From: Enterobacterales bacterium CwR94
GTDB lineage: Bacteria > Pseudomonadota > Gammaproteobacteria > Enterobacterales > Enterobacteriaceae
Assembly (NCBI GenBank): GCA_002837195.1
Contig: KZ478060.1
Coordinates: 284,130-348,129, forward strand
Length of the DNA stretch: 64,000 nucleotides
Direction of reading: 5' to 3'
Part shown: positions 33,594 through 43,732 of the stretch, one piece after another
Layout of the letters: each line of letters starts with the position of its first letter
Position numbering within the stretch: the first letter of the stretch is position 1
Made by a program: the position numbers and the translations under genes
The notes under the pieces: generated by a model
What the model was told of the DNA's origin: nothing
Databases searched by the model: none
Seen by the model: only the letters and a program-made list of their open reading frames with translations

Positions 33594-33640
33594 TCCACAA
33601 TACGGGAGGTGAAGGATCGCTGATAGCGGAAAGAATTTGC
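33594..33640 (-). promoter_or_regulatory. LysR-type regulated promoter, copy 2 (YcaC-MFS operon)
   Basis: ACAATACG (33597-33604) and TGATAGCGGAAAGAATTTG (33621-33639) on the plus strand match the sequence at 30191-30240, with the same 25-bp offset. On the minus strand they give TATTGT as -10 and TATCAG as -35 with 17 bp between. The rest of the 33499-33839 gap holds only the rpoD terminator and AT-rich spacer. Confidence 0.6.
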
Positions 33641-33788
33641 CCTCTTGTTAAGTTTTTTTTAACAGCGGTTCAATGCATAAAGGCAAGGATTGTCAAAGGG
33701 TTAAGTTGTTTAAATTATTTTGAGCAGTTGTCAAAATGCATGCGGCATTGGGTTGTGCAACGGCCACAGGTGAGGGGAGATGACGGGC

Positions 33789-33820
33789 AAAAAAAAAGCG
33801 ATGCCAGAGCATCGCTTTTT
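33789..33820. terminator. Bidirectional rho-independent terminator after rpoD
   Basis: AGCGATGC, CAGA, GCATCGCT form a perfect 8-bp stem, extended by A/T pairs; nine A residues on the plus strand give a long T-run for the minus-strand rpoD transcript, and five T residues follow on the plus strand. The hairpin lies 20 bp after the rpoD stop. Confidence 0.92.
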
Positions 33821-33839
33821 AACCTGTAGCAGCGGACGA

Positions 33840-35687
33840 TCAGTCGTCGAGGAAACTGCGCAGCACTTCCGAGCGGCTCGGATGGCGCAGTTTGCGCAGC
33901 GCTTTGGCTTCAATCTGACGAATACGCTCACGCGTGACGTCAAACTGTTTGCCCACTTCTTCCAGCGTGTGGTCGGTGTTCATATCGATACCGAAACGCA
34001 TACGCAGGACTTTCGCTTCACGTGCGGTCAGGCCAGCGAGGACGTCATGCGTCGCAGAGCGCAGGCTTTCAGAGGTGGCAGAATCCAGTGGCAGCTCGAG
34101 CGTGGTATCCTCGATAAAATCACCCAGATGCGAATCTTCATCATCACCGATCGGTGTTTCCATGGAGATCGGCTCTTTGGCAATTTTCAGCACTTTGCGG
34201 ATCTTGTCTTCTGGCATCAGCATACGCTCAGCCAACTCTTCTGGCGTTGGCTCACGGCCCATCTCTTGCAGCATCTGACGGGAAATACGGTTGAGTTTGT
34301 TAATGGTCTCAATCATATGCACCGGGATACGAATGGTACGCGCCTGGTCTGCAATAGAGCGGGTGATAGCCTGACGGATCCACCAGGTTGCATAGGTTGA
34401 GAACTTATAACCACGGCGATATTCAAACTTATCTACCGCTTTCATCAAGCCGATGTTGCCTTCCTGAATCAGATCGAGGAACTGCAGACCGCGGTTGGTG
34501 TATTTCTTCGCAATCGAGATAACCAGACGCAAGTTGGCTTCCACCATCTCTTTCTTCGCACGGCGCGCTTTCGCTTCACCGATCGACATACGACGGTTAA
34601 TGTCTTTCACTTGCTCGATGGTCAGGCCGGTTTCTTCCTCAACCTGGGCCAGTTTCTGCATGCTGCGTTGAACGTCTTCGTCGACTTCACGCAGTTTTTC
34701 AGACCATGGTTTGTTCATCGCCAGAGCGGCTTTGAACCAGGTATCGTTGGTTTCGTTGCCGGTAAACAGCGTAATGAAGTTCTTTTTCGGCATCTTACAG
34801 ATTTCGATGCACAGCTTCATGATCAGACGTTCCTGGGTACGCACGCGCTCCATCATGACGCGCATGTTATTCACCAGGTAATCAAACTGCTTCGGCACCA
34901 GGCGGAACTGTTTGAACACGTCAGACAGGTTCTGGATTTCAGCCTGCGCGTCCGCATGGCTGCGGCCACGTGCTTTGATCACATCACGCGTGGTTTCGTA
35001 CTGGGTACGCAGATCGCCAAATTTCTCGCGAGCCAGTTCAGGATCGATGCTGTTGTCATCGTCTGAGCTGTCGTCGTCGTCGCTCTCTTCGTCTTCTTCC
35101 TCTTCTTCTTCACGCTGCTCTTCGGTTAATTCAGAGCCTACGTGCGTTGCGGTTGGCGCGATGTCCTCTTCCGCATTCGGATCGACGAATCCAGTAATGA
35201 TGTCAGACAGACGGCTTTCGCCTGCTTCAACGCGATCATACTGTTCGAGCAGATAAGTAATGGCTTCTGGGTACTCAGCAACGGAACACTGAACCTGGTT
35301 GATACCGTCCTCGATGCGCTTCGCGATGTTGATTTCGCCTTCGCGCGTCAGCAGTTCAACGGTACCCATTTCGCGCATGTACATGCGCACAGGGTCGGTG
35401 GTGCGACCGATTTCAGATTCAACGCTGGATAATACTTGAGCTGCAGCTTCGGCTGCATCTTCATCCGTGTCGGAGCTGTTTTCATTCAAAATCAGATCAT
35501 CGGCATCAGGGGCTTCTTCTACCACCTGAATACCCATGTCATTGATCATTTGGATGATGTCTTCGATCTGGTCGGAGTCAACGATATCCTCCGGCAGATG
35601 GTCATTGACCTCGGCATAGGTCAGATAGCCCTGCTCCTTACCACGGGTGACAAGAAGCTTCAGCTGTGACTGCGGGTTTTGCTCCAT
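33840..35687 (-). CDS. rpoD: RNA polymerase primary sigma factor (sigma-70)
   Basis: This 615-residue protein is the housekeeping sigma factor. Region 1.1 fills the first 80 residues ([20 protein letters not shown]), region 1.2 has [16 protein letters not shown], an acidic stretch of about 25 residues lies in the non-conserved region (residues about 190-215), region 2 reads [20 protein letters not shown] and [20 protein letters not shown], and region 4 has the helix-turn-helix [20 protein letters not shown]. Length is within two residues of E. coli. It is the last gene of the rpsU-dnaG-rpoD operon, 143 bp after dnaG. Confidence 0.99.
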   Translation of the reverse strand: MEQNPQSQLKLLVTRGKEQGYLTYAEVNDHLPEDIVDSDQIEDIIQMINDMGIQVVEEAPDADDLILNENSSDTDEDAAEAAAQVLSSVESEIGRTTDPVRMYMREMGTVELLTREGEINIAKRIEDGINQVQCSVAEYPEAITYLLEQYDRVEAGESRLSDIITGFVDPNAEEDIAPTATHVGSELTEEQREEEEEEDEESDDDDSSDDDNSIDPELAREKFGDLRTQYETTRDVIKARGRSHADAQAEIQNLSDVFKQFRLVPKQFDYLVNNMRVMMERVRTQERLIMKLCIEICKMPKKNFITLFTGNETNDTWFKAALAMNKPWSEKLREVDEDVQRSMQKLAQVEEETGLTIEQVKDINRRMSIGEAKARRAKKEMVEANLRLVISIAKKYTNRGLQFLDLIQEGNIGLMKAVDKFEYRRGYKFSTYATWWIRQAITRSIADQARTIRIPVHMIETINKLNRISRQMLQEMGREPTPEELAERMLMPEDKIRKVLKIAKEPISMETPIGDDEDSHLGDFIEDTTLELPLDSATSESLRSATHDVLAGLTAREAKVLRMRFGIDMNTDHTLEEVGKQFDVTRERIRQIEAKALRKLRHPSRSEVLRSFLDD

Positions 35688-35830
35688 AAGACGGTATCCA
35701 CACTTCTGTTAGAGAGATTGGTGTCGGTCGGCGATCAGCCAACAATAACAGCGAAGACATTAAGATTATTGCCGCGGTCTTCAACGCGGCTGTCAGCCTG
35801 CTGCTGACGGATTTTCGGCACTTAAGCCGC

Positions 35831-37582
35831 TTAAATTCGTTTTTTCGCGCGCGATTCAGTGATCACGCGGACTTCTTCACGTTCGTCGGGCGTCAAACCC
35901 TGAGTACGCGAACGTGCAATTAATTCAGAGAATCGCAGGTCCAGTGCGGAATCTAACAAGTGATTCAACGCATCAGTGAACGTTTTTTCAGCGATGTCCT
36001 TATCTGCTATATCGTCCCACATCGACAACTTTTCAAGGGTCGCGGCCTCTTTTGTGCTACGATAACGCTCTAAAATTTGTCCGGTGGTGACGCCCGGCTG
36101 CGCCAGGCAGACGCTTATTAATGTATTAAACAGGCCCAGACCCGGTAATTTTTCTTCATCCAGCCCGGCTAACGGTGGCACTAAAGCCGCCAGCGCAGGA
36201 TTTTGAATCAGCAGTCCAATCAGTATACGCATGGTTGTGCGTTTTAGCTGAGGCTGCGGCGCGACTTTGGCGGTTTCTGCCTGCTTAGGCATTAAACGTT
36301 CAAGCTGACTGTCATCCAAAATGCCCAACATATTGCCCAACTGCTGGCGTAAATAGATGCGCAGTGTTTCGCCGGGAACCTGGGTAATCAGCGGCAAAGC
36401 CAGCGTGCTCAATTGCGCGCGGCCATCGGGGCTGCTGAGATCAACCTGTGGCAACAGCGAGTCAAACAAAAAACGCGACAGCGGCGTTGCCTGCTCCATG
36501 CGTGCCTCAAAGGCGGCTTTTCCCTCTTTACGCACCAGCGTATCCGGGTCTTCGCCATCAGGCAGAAACATAAAGCGTAGCTGACGCCCGTCAGTCATCC
36601 AGGGCAAAGCCGTTTCCAGTGCACGCCAGGCGGCTTCGCGTCCTGCGCGGTCACCGTCGTAACAGCAAATCACATTGTCGGTGCTGCGAAACAACAACTG
36701 AATATGTTCTGCCGTGGTGGACGTACCTAACGAGGCCACCGCGTAATCAATACCAAACTGCGCCAGCGCCACCACATCCATATAGCCTTCAACCACTAAT
36801 AAGCGGGCGGGTTCTGGATGATTCTGCTGCGCTTCATACAGGCCATATAACTGGCGGCCTTTATGGAAAATATCGGTTTCAGGTGAGTTCAGGTATTTCG
36901 GCAGTGCATCACCGAGTACACGCCCACCAAATCCTATCACCCGGCCACGCTTATCGCGGATGGGGAACATCACGCGCTCACGAAAACGGTCGTAGCTACG
37001 GCCTTTATCATTCGTGACCAGCATGCCCGCATCGGTTAAAGACTGGCGATTTTCGGCATTTTGCCCAAATCGTTTCAGGGCGTTATCCCATCCCGCGGGG
37101 GCAAAACCAATGGCGAAATGGTTAATCACCTCATCGCTTAAACCGCGCTGAGTCAGATATTCGCGTGCCGAAACGGCAGAAGATTGCTGCAAAGCGTGTT
37201 GATAAAAACCGCTCAGGCCGTCCATGAGCTGGTACAGGTTCTGACGCTGATGACGTTCCATCTGATTGGGGCCGCTGCCGGCTTCATAAGGAACATCCAA
37301 ACCATGTAGTGTAGCCAACTCTTCAATGCTTTCGACAAATTCTAAGCGATCATAGTTCATCAGAAAGTCGATAGCGTTGCCGTGGGCGCCACAACCGAAG
37401 CAGTGATAAAACTGCTTTTCGCCATTCACGGTAAACGAAGGGGTTTTCTCATTGTGGAAGGGACAGCACGCGTGATAGTTCTTGCCCTGCTTTTTCAGCT
37501 TCACACGAACATCGATCAGATCGATGATGTCCGTACGGGCAAGTAAATCACTGATAAAGGCGCGCGGTATTCTTCCTGCCAT
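35831..37582 (-). CDS. dnaG: DNA primase
   Basis: This 583-residue enzyme makes RNA primers for replication. The N-terminal zinc-binding domain shows CPFHNEKTPSF and HCFGCGAHGNAIDF, the RNA polymerase/TOPRIM core has LLVVEGYMDVVALAQ and CCYDGDRAGREAAWRAL, and the C-terminal helicase-interaction domain covers about 430-583. It is in the conserved position between rpsU and rpoD. Low translation is typical for this gene within the operon, and a hairpin upstream at 37815 may lower its transcription. Confidence 0.99.
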   Translation of the reverse strand: MAGRIPRAFISDLLARTDIIDLIDVRVKLKKQGKNYHACCPFHNEKTPSFTVNGEKQFYHCFGCGAHGNAIDFLMNYDRLEFVESIEELATLHGLDVPYEAGSGPNQMERHQRQNLYQLMDGLSGFYQHALQQSSAVSAREYLTQRGLSDEVINHFAIGFAPAGWDNALKRFGQNAENRQSLTDAGMLVTNDKGRSYDRFRERVMFPIRDKRGRVIGFGGRVLGDALPKYLNSPETDIFHKGRQLYGLYEAQQNHPEPARLLVVEGYMDVVALAQFGIDYAVASLGTSTTAEHIQLLFRSTDNVICCYDGDRAGREAAWRALETALPWMTDGRQLRFMFLPDGEDPDTLVRKEGKAAFEARMEQATPLSRFLFDSLLPQVDLSSPDGRAQLSTLALPLITQVPGETLRIYLRQQLGNMLGILDDSQLERLMPKQAETAKVAPQPQLKRTTMRILIGLLIQNPALAALVPPLAGLDEEKLPGLGLFNTLISVCLAQPGVTTGQILERYRSTKEAATLEKLSMWDDIADKDIAEKTFTDALNHLLDSALDLRFSELIARSRTQGLTPDEREEVRVITESRAKKRI

Positions 37583-37889
37583 TTTTCCTCATTATCTTTC
37601 AGCCTGTGGCTGTATTGCTGCCTGCGCTCACACTCCCGCCTCTGAAAGCGCGGTGATGAATATTTTTGCCGCCAGGCGACAGACTAAAAGCGATGACGTA
37701 AATACCTGTCATCACAAATGGGATGGCTAACATATTGATTTATGCTCATCTTTCTTAAGAGCACAGATAAATAGGCACCAGCATAAAAAAGGGCACTGCT
37801 CTAAACGACAACAAGCCGCGCATTCCTTTCGGAAGCACGGCCCGTTTACGACTACTGTCTGACATCAGTGGAGACGGGCTCCAGCTGAA
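37583..37889 (-). other. rpsU-dnaG intergenic region with attenuator-like hairpin
   Basis: This 307-bp gap has no gene. On the minus strand a hairpin at 37815-37841 (GCCGTGC-TTCC, GAAA, GGAA-TGCGCGGC with one bulge) lies 49 bp after the rpsU stop and is followed by TTGTTGTCG rather than a clean T-run. It occupies the place of the partial terminator known in the E. coli operon, which lets more rpsU than dnaG transcript be made. Confidence 0.55.
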
Positions 37890-38117
<228 letters not shown>

Positions 38118-38381
38118 TCAGTATAGGGTTTGCTGGTCGCTTGATCACCAGCGCATTTCAAAATGGTGCGGAATTTTACTCCAACCGACAGCCTGTTGTA
38201 AAGCATTCAACGCATTTGAACACCGATGAGCAGCCGATTTTTAGCAAGCCGATGATTATACATCAATCCTCTCAGGCAACGCACTCTTTTACCGTTCATC
38301 GACGTAGCCTGACACGCGGAGCGTTGCCGCAAAGGCCCCAGGCTGTGCTACACTGCGCGCCGCAGAAGATAGAGGTAAATG

Positions 38382-39398
38382 ATGCGAATTCTGGGTATTG
38401 AGACGTCCTGCGATGAAACCGGCATCGCAATTTATGATGACCAGGCAGGCTTGCTGGCCAACCAGCTTTACAGTCAGGTCAAAGTGCATGCTGACTATGG
38501 CGGTGTAGTGCCTGAACTGGCATCGCGCGATCACGTGCGCAAAACGGTGCCGCTGATTCAGGCTGCCTTGCAAGAAGCCCATCTGCAGTCTTCCGATATC
38601 GATGCTGTGGCCTGGACTGCGGGTCCGGGTCTGGTCGGTGCGCTGTTGGTAGGGGCAACTATTGGTCGCGCGTTGGCTTTTGCCTGGAACGTACCCGGGG
38701 TGCCTGTCCACCATATGGAAGGGCATCTGTTAGCCCCCATGTTGGAAGAAACGCCGCCTGAATTCCCCTTTGTTGCTCTGTTGGTTTCCGGTGGGCATAC
38801 CCAACTGATTTCGGTGACCGGCATTGGTGAGTATCAATTGATGGGCGAGTCCGTCGATGATGCCGCCGGTGAAGCCTTTGATAAAACGGCGAAGTTGTTG
38901 GGGCTGGATTATCCCGGCGGCCCGTTACTGTCGAAAATGGCGCAGCAGGGTGTGGCAGGGCGCTTTCAGTTTCCGCGCCCAATGACCGACCGTCCAGGGC
39001 TGGATTTCAGTTTTTCAGGTTTAAAAACGTTTGCCGCCAACACCATTCGCAGCAATGGCAATGATGCCCAGACGCAGGCGGATATTGCGCGCGCGTTTGA
39101 AGATGCGGTGGTGGACACGCTGGCGATTAAATGTCGTCGCGCGTTGGAAGCGACCGGATTTAAAAATCTGGTGATTGCCGGCGGTGTCAGTGCGAACCGT
39201 ACGTTGCGTGCCAAACTGGCCGAGATGATGACCGCGCGCGGCGGCGCCGTTTTCTATGCGCGTCCTGAGTTTTGTACCGATAATGGCGCGATGATTGCCT
39301 ATGCGGGCATGGTGCGCTTACGGGCTGGTGTGACAGGGGAACTTGGCGTGACAGTACGTCCCCGCTGGCCGTTGGCAGAACTGCCGCCTGTTGCCTAG
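38382..39398 (+). CDS. tsaD: tRNA threonylcarbamoyladenosine transferase subunit
   Basis: This 338-residue protein transfers the threonylcarbamoyl group to A37 of tRNAs reading ANN codons, with TsaB and TsaE. The ASKHA fold and metal motif are visible: [33 protein letters not shown] with the two His ligands, and [13 protein letters not shown]. Two ATG codons are adjacent (38379 and 38382); the second gives the E. coli-like start and AGAGGT lies before it. It is divergent from rpsU as in other Enterobacterales. Confidence 0.98.
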   Translation: MRILGIETSCDETGIAIYDDQAGLLANQLYSQVKVHADYGGVVPELASRDHVRKTVPLIQAALQEAHLQSSDIDAVAWTAGPGLVGALLVGATIGRALAFAWNVPGVPVHHMEGHLLAPMLEETPPEFPFVALLVSGGHTQLISVTGIGEYQLMGESVDDAAGEAFDKTAKLLGLDYPGGPLLSKMAQQGVAGRFQFPRPMTDRPGLDFSFSGLKTFAANTIRSNGNDAQTQADIARAFEDAVVDTLAIKCRRALEATGFKNLVIAGGVSANRTLRAKLAEMMTARGGAVFYARPEFCTDNGAMIAYAGMVRLRAGVTGELGVTVRPRWPLAELPPVA

Positions 39399-39402
39399 CG
39401 TA

Positions 39403-40032
39403 TTAAGGGGCCGGTTTATCTGGCCCTTTTTTGTCCGTTTTTTTCTTACGCTTCCAAATCTTCGATTCCTGCCCACGCCACAAGCGCTGAATATTGTCAT
39501 GATGACGCAACAAGATCAGGCATGACAACATGGCGACCGGAAAGGTGAACTGCGGTTTAAACCACCAGACATAAAACGGCGCGATCAAGGCACTGAGAAT
39601 GGCCCCCAGCGACGAATAGCCACTGAGCAGAATGGTCAGCAGCCAGGTGCCGGTCATCAATCCCGTTAAGTCCCAGCCAATCGGCGCGATGGCCCCAAAG
39701 GCTGTTGCGACGCCTTTGCCACCTTTGAAGTGGAAAAACAGGGGATAAATATGGCCAAGGCAGGCGGCGATAGCGGTTAAGCCGAGGTAAATCGGGGTCA
39801 CGCCCAACTTGTAGGCCAACCACACCGGAATCATGCCTTTTAGCACATCAAAAACGAGCACTGCCGCCGCGGCTCCTTTGCCGCCGATGCGCAGAACGTT
39901 GGTGGCACCAGGGTTGCCTGAGCCATGCTGGCGGGGATCGGGCAGCCGTGCCAGCTTGCAAACCAGAATTGCACTGGATACAGAGCCACACAGATACGCG
40001 AAAATAATCATGCCAAGCGCGATTGCACTCAT
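39403..40032 (-). CDS. plsY: Glycerol-3-phosphate acyltransferase PlsY
   Basis: This 209-residue inner-membrane enzyme acylates glycerol-3-phosphate from acyl-phosphate at the first step of phospholipid synthesis. It has five or so hydrophobic helices and the three family motifs: [36 protein letters not shown] and the later loop around [11 protein letters not shown]. The C-terminal tail is lysine-rich and overlaps the tsaD terminator. It is convergent with tsaD and divergent from folB, as in E. coli. Confidence 0.97.
   Translation of the reverse strand: MSAIALGMIIFAYLCGSVSSAILVCKLARLPDPRQHGSGNPGATNVLRIGGKGAAAAVLVFDVLKGMIPVWLAYKLGVTPIYLGLTAIAACLGHIYPLFFHFKGGKGVATAFGAIAPIGWDLTGLMTGTWLLTILLSGYSSLGAILSALIAPFYVWWFKPQFTFPVAMLSCLILLRHHDNIQRLWRGQESKIWKRKKKTDKKGPDKPAP
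39405..39432 (+). terminator. Terminator of tsaD, inside the plsY coding end
   Basis: AAGGGGCC and GGCCCTTT pair (one G-T wobble) around a nine-base loop, and a run of six T residues follows, seven bases after the tsaD stop. The whole hairpin is also the last codons and stop of the convergent plsY gene, encoding its GPDKPAP tail. Confidence 0.8.
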
Positions 40033-40139
40033 ACCATCGTTCCGTCTTGTCAGGGTCGTTTTGTACTCGTTAACCGTGGATAATACGCATAATCCGCCGC
40101 GAGTGATATCCGGCTAACGCAGAAACAGAGACTAACATC

Positions 40140-40499
40140 ATGGATATCGTATTTATAGAGCAGCTCACCGTTTTCACCACTATTGGCGTTTACGACTGGG
40201 AGCAAGGCATTCAGCAAAAGTTAGTGTTCGATGTCGAACTGGCCTGGGACAATCGTCAGGCGGCCCGCAGTGATGACGTGAATGACTGCCTGAGTTACGC
40301 CGATGTGGCCACGCTCATTATCGAACATGTTGAAAATGGCAAGTTCGCATTGGTTGAACGCGTAGCCGAGGAATTAGCGGCGCTGCTGTTGTCACGTTTT
40401 GCTTCTCCCTGGGTGCGCATTAAAGTCAGCAAGCCAGGTGCCGTTGCCCAGGCGGCATCGGTCGGTGTGGTGATCGAGCGGGGGACTAATCCGAAATAA
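40140..40499 (+). CDS. folB: Dihydroneopterin aldolase
   Basis: This 119-residue folate-pathway enzyme converts dihydroneopterin to hydroxymethyl-dihydropterin and glycolaldehyde. Its start MDIVFIEQLTVFTTIGVYDW, the Glu in QQKLVFDVEL, catalytic Tyr in LSYADVATLI and Lys in RIKVSKPGAV match the family. The start is an ATG at 40140, and the divergent gap to plsY is 107 bp. Co-direction with uppP downstream is separated by a terminator-like hairpin. Confidence 0.97.
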   Translation: MDIVFIEQLTVFTTIGVYDWEQGIQQKLVFDVELAWDNRQAARSDDVNDCLSYADVATLIIEHVENGKFALVERVAEELAALLLSRFASPWVRIKVSKPGAVAQAASVGVVIERGTNPK

Positions 40500-40587
40500 A
40501 TCCGCTGTGATTGCCATCACAATGAAACCAGATCAAAGTATGCTGGTCTTAAGGCAACATTAAGGAAATGTTGACAAAATTCTTATG

Positions 40588-40617
40588 GCGGCCACGCATC
40601 AGCGCGACCGCTTTTTT
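40588..40617 (+). terminator. Imperfect hairpin plus T-run between folB and uppP
   Basis: GCGGCCACGC and GCGCGACCGC pair with two mismatches around ATCA, followed directly by six T residues. It lies 89 bp after folB and 33 bp before uppP, so it could end folB transcripts or attenuate read-through to uppP. Confidence 0.6.
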
Positions 40618-40649
40618 ATGGGGTTTCATTTTGGCTAGAGGATTAATTC

Positions 40650-41474
40650 ATGCCTGAATTACACCAGCTGTGGATAGCGGCAATACTTGGCGTTGTAGAA
40701 GGATTGACGGAGTTTTTGCCTGTCTCTTCAACTGGGCACATGATCATTGTGGGTCATCTGCTGGGATTTGAAGGGCCGAAAGCGGCAACATTTGAAGTCG
40801 TGATTCAACTTGGCTCCATTCTGGCGGTTGTCGTGATGTACTGGCGTCGTCTGTTTGGTTTGATTGGCATTCATTTTGGTGGCAAAGAAGTCGAGCGTGA
40901 CGGCACTGGCAAGGGCAGTTTGACACTGGTGCATATCCTGTTGGGAATGATTCCGGCCGTTGTGATTGGCTTGCTGCTGCATGACACCATTAAAAGTTTA
41001 TTCAATCCCATCAACGTGATGTACGCACTGGTGGTCGGCGGTTTCTTACTGCTGGCGGCGGAATTCCTGAAACCGAAAAAGCCGAAGGCGGAAGGTCTGG
41101 ATGATATGACCTATCTGCAATGCTTTATCATTGGGTGTTTCCAGTGTTTAGCGCTGTGGCCGGGCTTCTCGCGTTCTGGTGCGACCATCTCCGGGGGCAT
41201 GCTGATGGGCGTTAGCCGTTACGCCGCAGCGGAATTCTCATTCTTGTTGGCGGTGCCGATGATGATCGGTGCCACCGCGCTGGATCTCTACAAGAGCCTG
41301 TCATTCCTGACCATGGCGGATTTCCCCATGTTCGCCGTCGGTTTTATCGTGGCGTTCTTTGTTGCGCTGGTCGCTATTAAAACCTTCCTGCACATCATCA
41401 AACGTATTTCGTTTATCCCGTTTGCTATCTACCGCTTTATCGTTGCGGCAGTGGTGTTCATGGTATTTGTGTAG
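40650..41474 (+). CDS. uppP: Undecaprenyl-diphosphatase (BacA)
   Basis: This 274-residue membrane phosphatase recycles undecaprenyl pyrophosphate for wall synthesis and gives bacitracin resistance when abundant. The signature motifs [20 protein letters not shown] and [17 protein letters not shown] are intact, with about eight hydrophobic helices. AGAGGATT precedes the ATG. A GC-rich hairpin follows that overlaps the stop of the convergent cca gene. Confidence 0.98.
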   Translation: MPELHQLWIAAILGVVEGLTEFLPVSSTGHMIIVGHLLGFEGPKAATFEVVIQLGSILAVVVMYWRRLFGLIGIHFGGKEVERDGTGKGSLTLVHILLGMIPAVVIGLLLHDTIKSLFNPINVMYALVVGGFLLLAAEFLKPKKPKAEGLDDMTYLQCFIIGCFQCLALWPGFSRSGATISGGMLMGVSRYAAAEFSFLLAVPMMIGATALDLYKSLSFLTMADFPMFAVGFIVAFFVALVAIKTFLHIIKRISFIPFAIYRFIVAAVVFMVFV

Positions 41475-41480
41475 TACGGA

Positions 41481-41504
41481 CAGGGCCGGTGTTTAACCGG
41501 CCTG
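41481..41504. terminator. Hairpin shared by the uppP and cca ends
   Basis: CAGGGCCGGT and ACCGGCCTG pair with one bulged G around a GTTTA loop; a short TTT follows on the plus strand. The loop contains the TAA stop of the convergent cca gene (41493-41495). Confidence 0.6.
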
Positions 41505-42722
41505 TTTCGCCTGCCACGCGGCCACGCGTTCAATGCGTCGGTGTGTTAACGCTTCGCGAATCGCTGGTCCACGAAATCCAGCATCTATCACCTCTTTGTT
41601 GGTCACGCCAAGCGCAGCCTGATAGGCGGCACGCAGGTAATCGCCTTGTGGATAGGGCTGATGTTCCAGTGTGGCACGCCCGCGTGCATCTGCTTCACTG
41701 GTCAACACAATTTGCTCGATCCGTAGCGGCTTGCGCCAGGCATCCATCTTATCGAACAGTGCAACCAGCGCCGTGGCCGACTGACGCTCAATGGTGTGAA
41801 TGATGTCATGCACTTCCGCGACCAGCATGGCGAGATCGCGCAGGTGATTTGGCACACGTAACCGGGCGCAAAGTGCTTCAATCAAGGGTACACCCGCCAG
41901 GCCATGCCCATGGTGGCTTGGCCACAGCGCCGGAGGCGTCAGTCCTTTGCCAAGATCGTGGCACAGGGTCGCAAAACGAATATCGATTTCCGGGCTGAGT
42001 TGTGCCGCCATGGCCAGCGTCATCAGCGTATGAACGCCGGTGTCGATTTCCGGATGCCATTTGGCCGGTGCCGGGACGCCAAACAGGGCATCAATCTCAG
42101 GAAACAGCTCGACCAATGCGCCGCAATCGCGCAGAGTTTGGAAATAGACGTGCGGGTTATGGGTTGCTAACGCCAATTCGGTCTCTTTCCAGACGCGCTC
42201 TGGCGTCAGGTAACGCATCTCGCCACTGGCCACGATCTCTTGCATCAATAACTGCGTTTCTTCTGCGATGCGAAAACCCAGGTGCGCAAAGCGCGCCGCA
42301 AAGCGCGCAACCCGTAATACGCGCAGGGGATCTTCATTGAAGGCGGGAGACACGTGGCGTAACCAGCGTTGTTCAATGTCTGCCTGGCCGTGATAGGGAT
42401 CGACCAGTTTGCCCTGTTCGTCTTGGGCAATGGCATTGATCGTCAGATCGCGTCGCAGTAAGTCTTGCTCCAGCGTGACATCGGGGGTGAAATCACAGAT
42501 AAAACCGGTGTAGCCCTGACCTGATTTTCGTTCGGTACGCGCCAGCGCATACTCTTCGCGTGAGGCCGGATGTAAAAAGACCGGAAATGCTTTGCCCACT
42601 TGCTGGTATCCCGCTGCCAACATGGCTGCCGGTGTGGCACCGACTACCACCCAATCTCTGTCTTTGACCGGCAAACGCAGCAGTGCATCGCGCACTGCAC
42701 CACCGACCAGATAGCTCTTCAC
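41493..42722 (-). CDS. cca: CCA-adding tRNA nucleotidyltransferase (multifunctional)
   Basis: This 409-residue enzyme adds or repairs CCA at tRNA 3' ends and carries phosphatase activity in an HD domain. The nucleotidyltransferase motif [44 protein letters not shown] and the HD site [15 protein letters not shown] are present. The start codon is GTG at 42722, giving [10 protein letters not shown] as in E. coli. It is 110 bp downstream of ygiM on the same strand. Confidence 0.98.
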   Translation of the reverse strand: MKSYLVGGAVRDALLRLPVKDRDWVVVGATPAAMLAAGYQQVGKAFPVFLHPASREEYALARTERKSGQGYTGFICDFTPDVTLEQDLLRRDLTINAIAQDEQGKLVDPYHGQADIEQRWLRHVSPAFNEDPLRVLRVARFAARFAHLGFRIAEETQLLMQEIVASGEMRYLTPERVWKETELALATHNPHVYFQTLRDCGALVELFPEIDALFGVPAPAKWHPEIDTGVHTLMTLAMAAQLSPEIDIRFATLCHDLGKGLTPPALWPSHHGHGLAGVPLIEALCARLRVPNHLRDLAMLVAEVHDIIHTIERQSATALVALFDKMDAWRKPLRIEQIVLTSEADARGRATLEHQPYPQGDYLRAAYQAALGVTNKEVIDAGFRGPAIREALTHRRIERVAAWQAKQAG

Positions 42723-42832
42723 GATGTCACTCCACAGGCAAAAATATCATCAGCGTCAGGATGCAAGAAAACCCGGCACAAGGCCAGGTTATCGCACAGT
42801 TGATTTTCTCTCCAGGCCAGCGCCTGCAGGCA

Positions 42833-43447
42833 TTAATTCATCCAGCGGTCGTTCTTTTTACGGCGTGGGATCATATGTGGCAGCAACAGACCTAATAACA
42901 GGCCAATCCCCGCGACGCCTCCGCCGTACATGAACCACTGCATAATGATGGTACGCTGCTTGTCATCTAACTGCACATTTGCTGCGCTGACTTTCTTCTG
43001 CGCGACCAACAACTGATTTTTAAGCTGTTCGTTTTCCGATTTCAGCGCATCAATGGCGTTATCGCTACCGGCCACTTTCTGCTGCATGTCGGCGGTGCGT
43101 TTATTCCAGTTCTCATCAATACCCGCCAGTTTATCCGTCAGATCTTTAACCTGTTTTTCCAGTTCAGGCACGCGTGTGCGCAGGCTTGGTTGATCTTTAA
43201 GCTGAGTATTGGGGATCCAGGCGGTGCGGCCATTGCTGTCTCGCACTTGTGAGTAGTCGCCATTGGTCTGTAACAGGGCCACGGATTCGCCCGCGTTCAC
43301 CGTACCGACCAAACGGTATTGATCGCCAGGGCCGCTGCGTACCCACGTTGAAAGTTCATCAGAAATATAGCGTTGAGACTCAGCCTGGACGGCAAATGTA
43401 GCGCTAAGCGAGAGAAAAGTAAGGCCAATAAGTTGTAATTTCTTCAT
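42833..43447 (-). CDS. ygiM: YgiM/TIGR04211-family SH3-domain membrane protein
   Basis: This 204-residue protein has a cleavable-looking signal (ending VQAES near residue 24), a bacterial SH3 domain (about 27-90, LSTWVRSGPGDQYRLVGTVN), a coiled coil (about 95-165, VPELEKQVKDLTDKLAG) and a C-terminal membrane helix (WFMYGGGVAGIGLLLGLLLP) with basic tail. It is exported and anchored in the inner membrane with its SH3 part outside. It lies upstream of cca as in E. coli. Function is poorly known. Confidence 0.92.
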   Translation of the reverse strand: MKKLQLIGLTFLSLSATFAVQAESQRYISDELSTWVRSGPGDQYRLVGTVNAGESVALLQTNGDYSQVRDSNGRTAWIPNTQLKDQPSLRTRVPELEKQVKDLTDKLAGIDENWNKRTADMQQKVAGSDNAIDALKSENEQLKNQLLVAQKKVSAANVQLDDKQRTIIMQWFMYGGGVAGIGLLLGLLLPHMIPRRKKNDRWMN

Positions 43448-43732
43448 TCGGGTTCGTTATTAAGTGAGTTCCTGAGAATGTCTCGGCACAGTGTGGAGTT
43501 GCTAACCTTAAAGCTGAATGAGAACTATCCTGGTCTCATTGGACTCCACGGCGCAGAATCCAGAAGAAAGCCAAGACAGCTTACCTGTTTCTGCATTACT
43601 CTCTGAGCCACAGCCCTTCTTTATACTGCATTGTTTTTGGAAATGCAGGTTTCACGGGTGGAAATTGCGTAAATGGGCATTTTTGTGACTCAGAAGGCCT
43701 TTTCACCTGCCAGCGAGTGTGATTAAAAAATT

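Noticed and set aside
35041-35115. Run of Glu/Asp codons in rpoD that looks like a simple repeat
   Set aside because: It is the acidic part of the non-conserved region of sigma-70, present in E. coli RpoD as well.
37583-37889. Possible small genes between dnaG and rpsU
   Set aside because: Short open frames here have no ribosome binding site, and the stretch is the known intergenic attenuator region.
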